Shown: positions 27,655 through 37,269, numbered from the stretch's first letter. The stretch: 64,000 bases of DNA from Vibrio galatheae (GCF_000967545.1 NZ_JXXV01000011.1:124001-188000), one strand, 5' to 3'. Program-made: numbers and translations. The notes: a model not told the origin generated them from the letters alone.

Positions 27655-28281
27655 TTAGCCGACGTAGAAATCTTTGATCCCCATCAGCAAATTACTGACC
27701 GCGACGGCGGCAAGTATCAAGCCCATGACCCGACTGATGATGGCTGCACCGACATTGCCTATCCACTTCTGGATATGGGTAGCACCGAGCAGGAGTAGTA
27801 AGGTAATCAACAACACAGTCACCATCACGGCCGCAGTAATGCTTTGCTCGATAAGCGCAAATCTGTGATTGTCAGTCAGCATCACGATCGCCATCATTGC
27901 CCCGGGCGACGCGATGGAGGGGATAGCGAGTGGGTAGACAGCCAGATCGGCTAAATCTGAGTGATTGAGTTCTTCGGACAATTTTGTCTCTTGCTCTGGC
28001 TTAGATTCACCGAAGATCATGGTCAAAGCGAACAAGAGTAGAACTAAGCCTCCAGCGGCCTGAAAAGCTGGAAGAGGTATCTGCATCGCCTCAAGCAGGA
28101 TTTGTCCGACAATTAAGAAGAACAGTAACACGCCAGTTGCGATGGCGACGGCTTTTATCGCGACGACACGACGTTGCTTGGCGGTAAGGTGTTGTGTTTG
28201 AGATAAGTAGACAGGGACAGAGCCGATTGGATCGATCACCGCCCAAAGGACGACAAATTGTGTGATTAAGATGCTGAGCAT
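27655..28281 (-). CDS. MarC family integral membrane protein
   Basis: The 208-residue protein has about six transmembrane helices and the MarC/UPF0056 start (LWAVIDPIGSVPVYL). A second copy of the DPxGxxP-type re-entrant motif appears as IPSIASPGAMMAIVML. The family is widespread and its role is not settled; early links to multidrug resistance were not upheld. It is transcribed toward the symporter genes but ends before a terminator. Confidence 0.9.
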   Translation of the reverse strand: MLSILITQFVVLWAVIDPIGSVPVYLSQTQHLTAKQRRVVAIKAVAIATGVLLFFLIVGQILLEAMQIPLPAFQAAGGLVLLLFALTMIFGESKPEQETKLSEELNHSDLADLAVYPLAIPSIASPGAMMAIVMLTDNHRFALIEQSITAAVMVTVLLITLLLLLGATHIQKWIGNVGAAIISRVMGLILAAVAVSNLLMGIKDFYVG

Positions 28282-28385
28282 GAGATGTACTCCCGGAGTT
28301 TATGGAACAGAGGGGTAAATCAGATTGGTGCCTGATTAACCATGTTAACAATAAAAGGGAGGGTTTGCTGTTAGTTTTTTGTGAA

Positions 28386-29021
28386 TTAAGCTTCTGATTC
28401 TAGCTGTTGAAGTAAAATGACGGCTTGAGTTCGGTTTTTTACCCCTAATTTGCGAAATATCGCGGTCATATGAGCTTTTATTGTTGCCTCTGAAACATTT
28501 AACTCGTATGCAATCTGCTTGTTGAGTAGGCCATCAGATAGCATTCCTAACACTTTGTACTGCTGCGGGGTTAAAGTGGCAATTTTTTCCGCTAAATCAT
28601 TGCAAGCTGCATTGTTGGTAATTGAGCCCTCTGGGAAAAAGGGTTCGCCGTTGAGTACTTGATTCAGCGCGCTGACCAGTGCACGCATATCGCTTGATTT
28701 AGGGATAAAGCCAAATGCACCGTGGCTTTTAACCTGTGTAACAACGGCAGGCTCTTCGCTGGCAGAAACTACCACAATAGGCAAATCTGGGTATTCAGCA
28801 CGTAATTGGATAAGACCTGACATGCCATTTGCCCCCGGCATTTTTAAATCGAGCAGCAGCAGATCCGGTTCGTCTTCTTTGGCGAGCAAGGCTAACAGCG
28901 CTTCCAGCGAGTCAGCTTCAAGTAGGTTAGCGCCGCTGATAGCCATATGCACTGACTGGAACAGAGCGTTGCGGAACAGTGGGTGATCATCAGCAATGAT
29001 TATGGTGTAAGTCGAATCCAT
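28386..29021 (-). CDS. crbR: LuxR/NarL-type response regulator (CrbR-type)
   Basis: The 211-residue protein has a receiver domain (IIIADDHPLFRNALF, phospho-Asp in LLLLDLKMPGANG, switch Lys in GFIPKSSD). A C-terminal LuxR helix-turn-helix follows (LTPQQYKVLGMLSDGLLNKQ, then NVSEATIKAHMTAIFRKLGV). It lies a few kilobases from crbS in the same region as acs and the symporter genes, matching the CrbRS pair that activates acs in V. cholerae. It should bind upstream of acs and probably the symporter operon. Confidence 0.9.
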   Translation of the reverse strand: MDSTYTIIIADDHPLFRNALFQSVHMAISGANLLEADSLEALLALLAKEDEPDLLLLDLKMPGANGMSGLIQLRAEYPDLPIVVVSASEEPAVVTQVKSHGAFGFIPKSSDMRALVSALNQVLNGEPFFPEGSITNNAACNDLAEKIATLTPQQYKVLGMLSDGLLNKQIAYELNVSEATIKAHMTAIFRKLGVKNRTQAVILLQQLESEA

Positions 29022-29252
29022 GACGTTAACTACTTATGACGGTTTAGTTAATGGAATTATTGTCATCTTTACGATAGTGGACAATGTTTATCCGCTAAAA
29101 GTCTGAACTGTATCGGGTTTTATTAGCAATATTGCATATTGATAGCAACTGAAGCGAAGTAAGGCCGCATTTTGTGGGATATGCTTTGAAGAAGCTGGGT
29201 TAAAACAGCGTATTTCGCTGCGCCGATTTGCCTTCAGCGCAGCGTGGATAGC

Positions 29253-31040
29253 TTAGAGGTTATGGGTGTCCAAATGCTCGAGAAAGCGCTCTGCATTCAT
29301 AAAACCGCTAATGCGTGCGTTTGAAATTGCTTCGCCTTTGCTGTCCCAAAATTCAATCGTCGGCAAGCCAAGCACATTCATCTCTTTGAGTAGTTCAATA
29401 TCTTGTGGTTGGTTACGCGTCACGTCGGCTTGCAGTAAGACCATGTTTTTTAGTCGAGATTCCACCTCTGGCTGGTGGAAGGTGTATTTCTCAAACTCTT
29501 TACAGGCCACGCACCAGTCGGCGTAAAAGTCGAGCATGACCGACTTACCCTGCTGCTTGGCCTCGGCCAGTTGTTGATTGAGTTCAGCCACATTGGCGAT
29601 ACGAGTAAACTCAATTTGCTGTGCTGCTGGCGCCGTGTCGCTGCGATTAAAATAGTAATCGAGTGCAGGCTGAGCGGAGGCAAATAAGCCAAGCACAGCG
29701 ACAATGCCCACCGCGCTTTGCTTCCAGCCACTGAACGGTAGCGAGTTCTTCACATGATAGAGCCAGCCAAAGGCAGCAATACCTAGAGCTGACCACAGGC
29801 CTGTCGCCCAGATCTCTGGCAAAATGCGTTCTAGGAGGAAGATAGGTGCAGCAAGCAAAATAAAGCCGAATAAGGTTTTTACCCTATCCATCCAAGCGCC
29901 TGCTTTGGGCAGCAGTTTATTGCCAAACACAGCGACTAACATCAGTGGAATGCCCATCCCAAGTGCCAGTGCGTAAAGCGCGATCCCCCCTGTAAAGAGA
30001 TCACCACTTTGCGCGACATAGAGCAGCGCTCCCGACAAGGGCGCAGTGGTGCAAGGAGAGCAGACCAAACCAGAGATAGCGCCCATTGCAAATACGCCCA
30101 ATGAGCTGCCACCTTGCTGTTTGTTGCTGAGATTATTAAGCCATGTTTGCATTCCACTGGGCAGTTGCAGGCTGTAGAGGCCAAACATCGACAAGGCGAG
30201 GGCAACAAACAGCATGCTAAGACCAATCAATACATAAGGGTGTTGCATAGCGGCTTGAAATTGCATTCCGGCTGAAGCAACGACCAAACCAAGTAAGGTA
30301 TAGGTCACTGCCATGCCTTGGACATAGATAAACGCCAAGCCTAACGCGCGAGCGTGACTTAGTTTACCGCTGCCAAGCACAATACTGGTCAAAATCGGAT
30401 ACATTGGCAGCACGCAAGGGGTAAAAGCTAAACTGACACCTAAAGCTAAAAACAGTAGAGGTGTCCACCAACTATCGCTCAGTTTTGATGCGAGGTTAGA
30501 GTCATCAGACACGCGAGTCGTGGCGGATTGAGTTTGGGCACTCGCCTTATCGCCGGCTTTCTTCGCTGGTATAACGGTGTTGGCCTCTTGAAATTCAAAG
30601 CTGGTGATATCAACAATTCGCGTTTCTGGTGGGTAACAAAAGCCCGCTTTAGCACAGCCTTGGTACTGGACAATTAAACGCGCTCCGACCTGATAATCAG
30701 CCAGTGGAACTTCAACAAACAGTGGCGTGGTATAGATGTTGACCTCGCCAAAAAATTCATCTTTGTAGGGCTCACCGTCACGCATCTCCACTTCACCGAT
30801 GGTGACGTTTTCACCGCTAACTGAAATGCGTTGTTGGTAGAGGTAGTAATCTTCTTTGACTTGCCAATCGAGAAATACCCGATTCCCTTGTTGAAAGGCG
30901 TTGAACGGAAAAGCCTCGTCAACTGGAACGAAACTATTGCTGTTACCAAAGCTAACTGTATTTGTGTTGCCAAAAGAGGCCAAAACTGGTGCTGATACAA
31001 TCGAAAAACACAGTAATATCAAAGAAAAAGCGAAGCGCAT
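29253..31040 (-). CDS. dsbD: Thiol:disulfide interchange protein DsbD
   Basis: DsbD moves electrons from cytoplasmic thioredoxin to periplasmic DsbC and related proteins. The 595-residue protein has a signal peptide ([21 protein letters not shown]) and an alpha domain with the Cys pair CAKAGFC. The membrane beta domain carries its two active cysteines in [10 protein letters not shown] and [11 protein letters not shown]. The C-terminal thioredoxin-like gamma domain has CVAC. All three Cys pairs are intact. Confidence 0.97.
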   Translation of the reverse strand: MRFAFSLILLCFSIVSAPVLASFGNTNTVSFGNSNSFVPVDEAFPFNAFQQGNRVFLDWQVKEDYYLYQQRISVSGENVTIGEVEMRDGEPYKDEFFGEVNIYTTPLFVEVPLADYQVGARLIVQYQGCAKAGFCYPPETRIVDITSFEFQEANTVIPAKKAGDKASAQTQSATTRVSDDSNLASKLSDSWWTPLLFLALGVSLAFTPCVLPMYPILTSIVLGSGKLSHARALGLAFIYVQGMAVTYTLLGLVVASAGMQFQAAMQHPYVLIGLSMLFVALALSMFGLYSLQLPSGMQTWLNNLSNKQQGGSSLGVFAMGAISGLVCSPCTTAPLSGALLYVAQSGDLFTGGIALYALALGMGIPLMLVAVFGNKLLPKAGAWMDRVKTLFGFILLAAPIFLLERILPEIWATGLWSALGIAAFGWLYHVKNSLPFSGWKQSAVGIVAVLGLFASAQPALDYYFNRSDTAPAAQQIEFTRIANVAELNQQLAEAKQQGKSVMLDFYADWCVACKEFEKYTFHQPEVESRLKNMVLLQADVTRNQPQDIELLKEMNVLGLPTIEFWDSKGEAISNARISGFMNAERFLEHLDTHNL

Positions 31041-31152
31041 ACCTGAGTCACTTAAGTTAAATTTTGATCATTTTAACTCAATCAGACAGAGGTTAGGGGG
31101 AATAAGTTTCAGGCGATGGGCATTTATCTGAAATTTTGCGTGCTAGTACTCG

Positions 31153-31186
31153 CTCTCCTCTCGCAACTCACTTGCGCAGAGGAGAG
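31153..31186 (-). terminator. Strong stem-loop between argR-type gene and dsbD
   Basis: A 9-bp outer stem (CTCTCCTCT / AGAGGAGAG) and a 5-bp inner stem (CGCAA / TTGCG) are separated by one bulged C. It lies 12-45 bases past the argR-type stop. No T-run follows, so it may stabilise the 3' end rather than terminate. Confidence 0.6.
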
Positions 31187-31197
31187 GAAATTTATGG

Positions 31198-31686
31198 TCA
31201 GGCAACCCCTAATCTGGCGCGGACCACGCGTTCACAAGCGTCGATGTGCTCGGTATCTTTGGGAATAATTAATACAGTGTCATTGCCTCCGACCGTGCCT
31301 AAAATCTCCGTATGGGGATCGATATCCACCAGACGCGCGACAAGCTGAGCGCTACCTGGGTGAGTTTTCACCACTACCATGGCTTGGTTATGGGTAATAA
31401 ACTCGATTTGAGATGAGATAGAGGATTCGACTCTAACTGGGGCGGTTTCAACCGTGATGCAGTAAACCTTTTTACCGCAAGCATTTTGCACTTTTACCAC
31501 GCCGAGCTGCGAGAGTAATCTTGATACTGTCGATTGGCTAATGCCTTCAAAACCAATATTGATCAGTGCTTCGCGTAGCTCATTTTGAGTACTAAAACTT
31601 TGTTGTTGCAGCAGACGTTTACATGCAGCAGTCAGCGTTTTGTCTTCGCTGTAGTCGATCGTGGATGAATTTAGAGTTTCACTCAT
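31198..31686 (-). CDS. ArgR-family arginine-responsive regulator (divergent paralogue)
   Basis: The 162-residue protein has the ArgR layout: a winged-helix N domain (STQNELREALINIGF, ISQSTVSRLLSQLG) and a C-terminal hexamerisation/arginine-binding domain (ILGTVGGNDTVLIIP). It is clearly diverged from the E. coli-like ArgR that vibrios carry next to mdh. The GDDT arginine-contact motif of E. coli ArgR reads GNDT here. A tandem ARG-box pair lies upstream and suggests autoregulation. The surrounding arginine deiminase, carbamate kinase and carbamoyltransferase genes suggest it controls arginine catabolism. A ribosome-binding site AAGGAG precedes the ATG. Confidence 0.9.
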   Translation of the reverse strand: MSETLNSSTIDYSEDKTLTAACKRLLQQQSFSTQNELREALINIGFEGISQSTVSRLLSQLGVVKVQNACGKKVYCITVETAPVRVESSISSQIEFITHNQAMVVVKTHPGSAQLVARLVDIDPHTEILGTVGGNDTVLIIPKDTEHIDACERVVRARLGVA

Positions 31687-31903
31687 GGGAACTCCTTAAA
31701 AAACATGACGTAGGGTTAAGTCATCCATGTCACTTTCAGCACTTAATTCCGTCTAGGTGCCACGTTATTTGAGCCGCCACTTCTTTGGTGGCTTAATTTG
31801 CATGGAAAGATAATATCACCAAAATATATATGGCTTTGTGAGGGTGATCGCCAAATAAATAACTACTTATTTGGGTGTTTGTTGGCTGTATATTCTGATT
31901 GAT

Positions 31904-31941
31904 AATGGATATTTATTCTCGACTGGGAATAAATATCCAGC
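31904..31941 (-). promoter_or_regulatory. Tandem ARG boxes upstream of the argR-type gene
   Basis: Two 14-base boxes start at 31906 (TGGATATTTATTCT) and 31926 (GGAATAAATATCCA). Each matches TGAATwwwwATTCA at 12 of 14 positions, and they are 20 bases apart, the usual spacing for ArgR hexamer binding. The two together form a perfect 13-bp inverted repeat with an 8-base centre. Confidence 0.75.
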
Positions 31942-31982
31942 TTGATTGGACGAAAAATTGAGCGAAGTAATCGAGAGAACGC

Positions 31983-32450
31983 TTAACGCGCTTCGGTCAT
32001 GATTTCACGTGAGAATACTTTTTCACAGTAGTGACATTTTAACTGCACATTATCGTGTTTTTGTTGCACAGAAAAACGACTTTCTACCGGCTCACCATGT
32101 GAAATACAGTTGCTGTTTGGGCATTCAAACACGCTCTCAATACTGTGTGGAAGAACAAGATTTAGCTTATTCACTACCTTGTATTCTTCAATTTGGTTGA
32201 CGGTTGCTTTAGGTGCATAAAGAGCAAGCTGGTTGGCTTGTTCTTTGGTCAGATAGATATTTTCAATCTTGATTAAATCTTTCGCCCCCAATGCAGATGA
32301 AGGGAGGTTTAGGCCAATCGTGATACGTTGGTTCGACTTATGCATCTTGAACAGCTTTAACACTTTGATGCCGATATTGGCAGGAATATGGTCAATAACG
32401 GAGCCGTTGCGAATCGCTTCTACTTGTAGTTGGGTTTCTTTTACCATCAT
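31983..32450 (-). CDS. pyrI: Aspartate carbamoyltransferase regulatory subunit
   Basis: PyrI binds CTP/ATP and gives allosteric control to the PyrB catalytic trimers. The 155-residue protein has the nucleotide-binding N domain ([20 protein letters not shown]). The C-terminal zinc site has two cysteine pairs (CPNSNC and CHYC). It follows pyrB by 14 bases. Two adjacent ATG codons (32450 and 32447) are possible starts; the second has better spacing from AGGAG. Confidence 0.97.
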   Translation of the reverse strand: MMVKETQLQVEAIRNGSVIDHIPANIGIKVLKLFKMHKSNQRITIGLNLPSSALGAKDLIKIENIYLTKEQANQLALYAPKATVNQIEEYKVVNKLNLVLPHSIESVFECPNSNCISHGEPVESRFSVQQKHDNVQLKCHYCEKVFSREIMTEAR

Positions 32451-32464
32451 GGTTCTCCTGCAAA

Positions 32465-33394
32465 TTAAAGAGTTTCGTTCAAGACTAGGGCAAGTAGAGC
32501 TTCACGCGCATAAACGCCGTTTTCAGCCTGCTCGAAGTAGTAAGCGTGTTTGGTTTTATCGACATCTGTCGTTATCTCATCCACACGTGGCAGTGGGTGG
32601 AGCACCTTTAGATTGTCGCGCGCGCCTTCGAGTGTGGCGGCGGTCAAAATAAACGCCGACTTCATATGGGCGTATTCGGATTCATCAAAACGCTCTTTTT
32701 GCACGCGGGTCATGTACAACACGTCTAGTTCAGGCACGACCTCTTCAATATTACTGTGCATGCTGAACCTAATGCTCGCATCTTCGAGCTCTTCACAGAT
32801 ATAGTCCGGCATGGCAAGCGCGTCTGGGGCAATAAAGAAAAAACGCACATTGTCGAATTTCGCCAGAGCTTGTGTCAGTGAGTGCACGGTTCGGCCGTAC
32901 TTAAGGTCACCGACAAAGGCGACGTTAAGGTTATCTAAGCTGCCTTGGGTCTCAAAAATAGAGAACAAATCGAGTAGAGTTTGTGTTGGATGTTGGTTCG
33001 CGCCGTCACCGCCGTTGATGATAGGTACACCGTTAGAAAACTCTGAGGCTAAACGCGCTGCGCCCTCTTGTGGATGACGCATGACAAAGGCGTCAACGTA
33101 CGATGAAATGACCTGCACCGAATCTGCCAGCGTTTCCCCTTTCTTCGCCAGTGATGTATTGCCGCCGTTATCAAAGCCAATCACTGAGCCGCCTAAGCGC
33201 TCAACGGCGGTTTCAAAAGAGAGTCGAGTACGAGTCGACGGTTCAAAGAAACAGCTTGCGACTACTTTGTGTTTTAGCAGTTCTGGATTTGGCTCCGCCT
33301 TTAAGCGTGCAGCCGTATCGACGATAAGCTCAAGCTCACTGCGACTGAGTTCAGGGATGGAGATGATGTGCTTGTTAAATAACGAATGCGCCAT
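32465..33394 (-). CDS. pyrB: Aspartate carbamoyltransferase catalytic subunit
   Basis: PyrB condenses carbamoyl phosphate with aspartate, the first committed step of pyrimidine synthesis. The 309-residue protein carries the carbamoyl-phosphate loop [13 protein letters not shown], the mobile-loop Lys region (TSLAKKGET), and [15 protein letters not shown] lies upstream of the ATG. It is preceded by a leader peptide and hairpin attenuator and followed by pyrI. Confidence 0.98.
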   Translation of the reverse strand: MAHSLFNKHIISIPELSRSELELIVDTAARLKAEPNPELLKHKVVASCFFEPSTRTRLSFETAVERLGGSVIGFDNGGNTSLAKKGETLADSVQVISSYVDAFVMRHPQEGAARLASEFSNGVPIINGGDGANQHPTQTLLDLFSIFETQGSLDNLNVAFVGDLKYGRTVHSLTQALAKFDNVRFFFIAPDALAMPDYICEELEDASIRFSMHSNIEEVVPELDVLYMTRVQKERFDESEYAHMKSAFILTAATLEGARDNLKVLHPLPRVDEITTDVDKTKHAYYFEQAENGVYAREALLALVLNETL

Positions 33395-33424
33395 AGCAGT
33401 ATTTCCTCGCCTCTAAATGACAGA

Positions 33425-33454
33425 CAAAAAAAAGCCCCCTAACAATAGGAGGCT
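33425..33454 (-). terminator. pyrBI attenuator (terminator hairpin)
   Basis: On the minus strand AGCCTCCTA / TAGGGGGCT forms a 9-bp stem with one G:U pair and a four-base loop, followed by eight T residues. It lies 31 bases before the pyrB start and overlaps the end of the leader reading frame, as required for UTP-sensitive transcription-translation coupling. Confidence 0.85.
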
Positions 33455-33549
33455 GATAGATGATCGAAGGAGACACAAAACACAATAGCTAACGTCCCTG
33501 ATTCAGGGCGCGTTTTGTAACAACGATGAGTTGAAACTGGCTGCTGCAT
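33439..33549 (-). CDS. pyrL: pyrBI leader peptide (PyrL-like)
   Basis: A 36-codon frame starts MQQPVSTHRCYKTRPESG and ends SASYC, with AGGAG 8 bases before the ATG. Its stop lies inside the attenuator hairpin. A short pausing hairpin (CCCTG-ATT-CAGGG, 33496-33508) and a T-rich stretch (TTTTGTGTCTCCTTC on the minus strand) lie between its start and the attenuator. This is the same plan as the E. coli pyrBI leader, where slow RNA polymerase at low UTP lets the ribosome disrupt the terminator. The peptide sequence itself need not be conserved. The coding call is inferred from architecture. Confidence 0.75.
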   Translation of the reverse strand: MQQPVSTHRCYKTRPESGTLAIVFCVSFDHLSASYC

Positions 33550-33577
33550 GAGTGGTCTCCTAGACAAATTGCGCTGG

Positions 33578-33605
33578 ATTATACGGACAAAATTATCGGG
33601 CGCAA
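33578..33605 (-). promoter_or_regulatory. pyrBI promoter
   Basis: On the minus strand TTGCGC (-35, 33600-33605) and a perfect TATAAT (-10, 33578-33583) are spaced by 16 bases. Transcription would start near 33571, about 20 bases before the leader ATG. Confidence 0.7.
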
Positions 33606-33615
33606 GCGTTTGCGT
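33600..33615 (-). promoter_or_regulatory. Candidate PurR operator over the pyrBI -35 element
   Basis: ACGCAAACGCTTGCGC on the minus strand matches the PurR consensus ACGCAAACGTTTGCGT at 14 of 16 positions. Its right half contains the pyrBI -35 hexamer, so binding would block RNA polymerase. Confidence 0.65.
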
Positions 33616-33819
33616 AAAGTATCCAAAAAATGGATTTTTATGCGAAGTTGGCTTGTTTTACTCTGCGTTTCGCAGACGTTTAGCCTATTAGCTTCGCTGG
33701 CAAATTTACGCGGTTTTACCGTTTGAGTAATGAAAAAAAATGCGAGCTTTATTCAGTGTATTTTTGAGCATGCTGAAGTCCACCCGCATTTCCCTGCAAA
33801 TAGTTTGCTTAGTCAGGGA
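33616..33819. other. Gap between argF and the pyrBI promoter
   Basis: This stretch forms the remainder of the 425-base gap between the argF stop and pyrB. Near 33739-33801 a 7-bp pair (AAATGCG / CGCATTT on the minus strand) followed by eight T residues could terminate argF transcripts, but its loop is long. No gene was seen. Confidence 0.4.
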
Positions 33820-34830
33820 TTAGTCACCTAGCGTTGCCACCATGACCGCTTTGATAGTGTGCATACGGTTTTCTGCTTCATCAAATACGATTGAATAATC
33901 AGACTCAACCACCTCATCGGTCACTTCACAACCATTCTTCAAGATAGGGTATTCTGCAGCGAGCTGTTTACCGACTGTGGTGTCTTCGCCGTGGAATGCT
34001 GGCAAGCAGTGCATAAATTTCACGTGTGGGTTACCCGTTGCTTTGATCATATCCATATTGACTTGGTATGGCAGCATCAGGTTAATACGTTCTGCCCATG
34101 CTTCTTTCGCTTCACCCATAGAAACCCAAACGTCAGTGTAGAGGTAATCACAACCTTGGACGCCTTCTTGAACATCTTCAGTTAGGGTGACTTTTGCTCC
34201 TGTTTTGTCCGCGATTTCACGGCATTGCGCGACAAGTGCTTCTTCAGGCCAGAACTGTTTTGGTGCGACCAAACGAATATCCATCCCCATTTTTGCAGCG
34301 CCGACCATCAAGGAGTTACCCATGTTGTTGCGTGCATCGCCTAGGTAGGCAAACTTCATTTCGTGCAGTTGTTTGCCTCGGCCGTGTTCCATCATGGTTA
34401 AGAAGTCAGCCAAGATTTGCGTTGGGTGGAATTCGTCGGTTAGACCATTCCATACTGGAACACCGGCGTAGGCACCGAGTTCTTCAACGATTTCTTGACC
34501 AAAGCCGCGGTACTCGATGCCATCATACATACGGCCAAGTACACGAGCGGTATCTTTCATCGATTCTTTATGACCGATTTGCGAACCCGATGGGCCTAAG
34601 TAAGAGACTTGTGCACCTTGGTCAAAGGCGGCCACTTCAAATGCACAGCGAGTACGAGTTGAGGTCTTTTCAAAGATAAGTGCGATATTTTTGCCTGTTA
34701 GGCGCGGTTGTTCATAGCCATTGTATTTCGCTTTTTTAAGTTCCGCCGACAAGTCCAACATGTGTTGAATTTCACGTGGAGTAAAGTCTAGTAGTTTTAG
34801 GAAGTTACGGTTGCGTAGATTGAAAGCCAT
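33820..34830 (-). CDS. argF: Ornithine carbamoyltransferase
   Basis: The enzyme interconverts ornithine plus carbamoyl phosphate and citrulline plus phosphate. The 336-residue protein shows the carbamoyl-phosphate loop [16 protein letters not shown] and the catalytic HCLPAFH. The start at 34830 is preferred (AAGGAAAA upstream, [16 protein letters not shown]) over an in-frame ATG at 34902. It is the third gene after arcA and arcC on the same strand, so a catabolic (ArcB-like) role in the arginine deiminase pathway is likely; sequence alone does not separate it from biosynthetic ArgF. Confidence 0.93.
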   Translation of the reverse strand: MAFNLRNRNFLKLLDFTPREIQHMLDLSAELKKAKYNGYEQPRLTGKNIALIFEKTSTRTRCAFEVAAFDQGAQVSYLGPSGSQIGHKESMKDTARVLGRMYDGIEYRGFGQEIVEELGAYAGVPVWNGLTDEFHPTQILADFLTMMEHGRGKQLHEMKFAYLGDARNNMGNSLMVGAAKMGMDIRLVAPKQFWPEEALVAQCREIADKTGAKVTLTEDVQEGVQGCDYLYTDVWVSMGEAKEAWAERINLMLPYQVNMDMIKATGNPHVKFMHCLPAFHGEDTTVGKQLAAEYPILKNGCEVTDEVVESDYSIVFDEAENRMHTIKAVMVATLGD

Positions 34831-35005
34831 GATGTTTTCCTTCTTATCGGTGCGCACTCTCTTGTTGCAGGGAAAGAGGTAAGAAAGTGCAAAAATTGAC
34901 AATATCTATTGGTGTATCTTGTGCTACCACGGTAGGGAGCGAGAGAAGAAAGGCAATGTCGTTGACTTTGCACTCACCCGCTCCAGTTGTGGAGTATGTA
35001 TTCAG

Positions 35006-35917
35006 TTAGCCTTTAGTGATGTTGGTGCCCGCCGTGCCTTGCAAAATGCGTAGGCCGTCTTGCAATGAACCGATACCGACCACTTTGCCGCCTTGCTTAA
35101 TGAACTCGCACGAGGCTTCGATTTTTGGCCCCATTGAACCAGCGTCAAATTGGTATTTCGCCAGCTCAGTCGGTGTGGTACTGCGCAGCGCATGTTGGGT
35201 TGGTTTGCCCCAATCTAAATAGACAGCTTCGGCATCGGTCAAAATTAACAGCGCATCGGCATCAAGCTGTTTAGCTAAAAACGCGGCTGACATATCTTTG
35301 TCGATCACCGCTTCAACACCCACCAGTTTGCCGTTTTCACGTTTGACTGGAATACCCCCCCCACCAGTACAGATCACTAAGTGACCTTGGTCGATAAGGG
35401 CTGTGATGGCCTCATGCTCGACGATTCCTGTTGGTTGCGGACTCGGAACCACACGGCGGAAATGCTGACCATCAGGTTTAATTGTCCAATGGTATTTCTC
35501 AGCCAGCTCACGAGCTTCTGCTTCCTCGTAGATAGGACCGATAGGTTTGGTTGGGTCTGCAAACGCAGGATCGCTTGGGTCGACCGTCATTTGCGTCAGC
35601 ATGCAAGTGGCATTGATGCCCGGCATTTGGTTTTTGAACTCTTGCATCAACATGTAGCCGATCATGCCTTGGGTCTCGCTGCCCAATACGTCGAGCGGGT
35701 ATGGTGATACTTTTTTGTATTCCAAACCTTGCAGGGCAAGTAAACCGACTTGCGGGCCATTGCCGTGCACCAACACTACGTTGTACTCATTGGCAATTTC
35801 ACAAATGGTTTTCACTGCGATTTCTATGTTGTGGCGCTGAACTTCGGCTTCGAGTGGCTCACCGCGACGAAGCAAGGCGTTGCCGCCAAGTGCGACTACT
35901 ACAGTTTGTTTAGTCAT
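35006..35917 (-). CDS. arcC: Carbamate kinase
   Basis: ArcC makes ATP from carbamoyl phosphate and ADP, the energy-yielding step of the arginine deiminase pathway. The 303-residue protein starts VVVALGGNALLRRGEPLEAE and contains VHGNGPQVG and the nucleotide-binding ICTGGGGIPV. The start at 35917 gives the usual family N terminus; an in-frame ATG at 35965 adds an unsupported 16 residues. It lies 57 bases after arcA. Confidence 0.96.
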   Translation of the reverse strand: MTKQTVVVALGGNALLRRGEPLEAEVQRHNIEIAVKTICEIANEYNVVLVHGNGPQVGLLALQGLEYKKVSPYPLDVLGSETQGMIGYMLMQEFKNQMPGINATCMLTQMTVDPSDPAFADPTKPIGPIYEEAEARELAEKYHWTIKPDGQHFRRVVPSPQPTGIVEHEAITALIDQGHLVICTGGGGIPVKRENGKLVGVEAVIDKDMSAAFLAKQLDADALLILTDAEAVYLDWGKPTQHALRSTTPTELAKYQFDAGSMGPKIEASCEFIKQGGKVVGIGSLQDGLRILQGTAGTNITKG

Positions 35918-35974
35918 TGTTTTAATCTCTCTGTCGGGGCAGGAGTGAATCACTCCTGCCAACACGTTACTTAG

Positions 35975-37198
35975 TTAGATGCCATCACGTTCAATTGGGC
36001 AGCTCATGCAGCGAGCGCCGCCACGACCACGACCTAGCTCATCGCCTGGGATAGGCAGTACGGTAATGCCTGCTTTGTCGTATTTTTCATTGGTGTAAGT
36101 GTTTCCTTCGTAACCAATCACCACGCCTGGTTTGACGGTAAGGACGTTGTTGGCATCGTTCCACTGTTCGCGTTCTGCGTGGAAGTTGTCACCACCTGTT
36201 GTGATTAGGTTTAGTTTGTCTACGCCGAGTGCTTTTTCGATTGCAGTAACGAAGTAACCTTCTTCTTTAATGCTCACCGCTCCAGATTCATCGCCAGTGA
36301 GACTCCAGCATTTGACGTCTTTGCGTACCACTTCTGGATAAACAGAGAAGGTATCTTCACGCATGTGAGTCATAACGGTATCTAAGTGCATGCAAGAGCG
36401 GTGTTTAGGCAATTCCATGGCAATGATTTGTTTCGCTTGACCATGTTTAAACAGCCCCGAAGCTAAATGCTCAACACCTTGTGCAGTGGTACGTTCAGAC
36501 ATACCGATCAAAACGGTGCCACGACCAATCACCAGCACATCGCCGCCTTCGATCGTTGAGTTGTCATAGTTGATGTTTTCGTCGTCACCGAAGTACTTAA
36601 TGAAATCTTGGCCCGCAAAGGTCGGGTGCCAGCGATAGATAGCACGAACGTGGTTGGTTTCACGCTGGCGTGCAGGCTTGGCCATTGGGTTGATCGACAC
36701 ACCACCGTAAACCCAGCATGAGGTATCACGTGTAAACAGATGATTTGGCAGTGGTTCAATGATGAAGTCTGTTGGTGCATGCAGACCTTGCATCATAGAA
36801 GATGACGCGAGTGGCATTTCAGCGTAAGAAAGCCCGCCTGTGAGGATTTTTGCCAGTTCTAAGTTAGGCAGATCGCCTAAATAGCAGCGAACATCATTGG
36901 CGAAGATCTTACCTAAGCGGTAATCTGATACTTGACGGTTTAGTAGCCAATCTTTTGCTTCTGCTACCGCTAAGGTGTCAGCCAATAAGTCGGTAAGCAG
37001 TAAAACTTCCACGCCTTGATCGCGCAATGTTTGAGTGAATACATCGTGCTCTTTACCAGCGCGTTCAACCGCCAGTACGTCATCAAAAAGTAGATCGTGA
37101 CAATTAGATGGAGTTAGGTGAGTCAGAGCTCGTCTTGGGCGGTGTACAAGAACGCGACGTAATTGACCGATTTCAGAACCTACGTATAACTTACTCAT
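35975..37198 (-). CDS. arcA: Arginine deiminase
   Basis: ArcA hydrolyses arginine to citrulline and ammonia. The 407-residue protein shows the N-terminal [15 protein letters not shown], the catalytic-site FTRDTSCWV, the histidine region [10 protein letters not shown], and the nucleophilic cysteine near the C terminus ([13 protein letters not shown]). It heads the arcA-arcC-argF series on the minus strand. GAGAGAG precedes the ATG. Confidence 0.97.
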   Translation of the reverse strand: MSKLYVGSEIGQLRRVLVHRPRRALTHLTPSNCHDLLFDDVLAVERAGKEHDVFTQTLRDQGVEVLLLTDLLADTLAVAEAKDWLLNRQVSDYRLGKIFANDVRCYLGDLPNLELAKILTGGLSYAEMPLASSSMMQGLHAPTDFIIEPLPNHLFTRDTSCWVYGGVSINPMAKPARQRETNHVRAIYRWHPTFAGQDFIKYFGDDENINYDNSTIEGGDVLVIGRGTVLIGMSERTTAQGVEHLASGLFKHGQAKQIIAMELPKHRSCMHLDTVMTHMREDTFSVYPEVVRKDVKCWSLTGDESGAVSIKEEGYFVTAIEKALGVDKLNLITTGGDNFHAEREQWNDANNVLTVKPGVVIGYEGNTYTNEKYDKAGITVLPIPGDELGRGRGGARCMSCPIERDGI

Positions 37199-37269
37199 GA
37201 TCGTCTCTCTCTTATTTTTATTAGCTTTAATATTTTAAAACTAATATTTAATTTGTAGGGGTTGGATAC

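Noticed and set aside
34880..34990. Long stem between GTGCAAA near 34887 and TTTGCAC near 34961 in the arcC-argF gap
   Set aside because: Only seven paired bases over a large, mostly unpaired loop; too weak to call as a regulatory structure.
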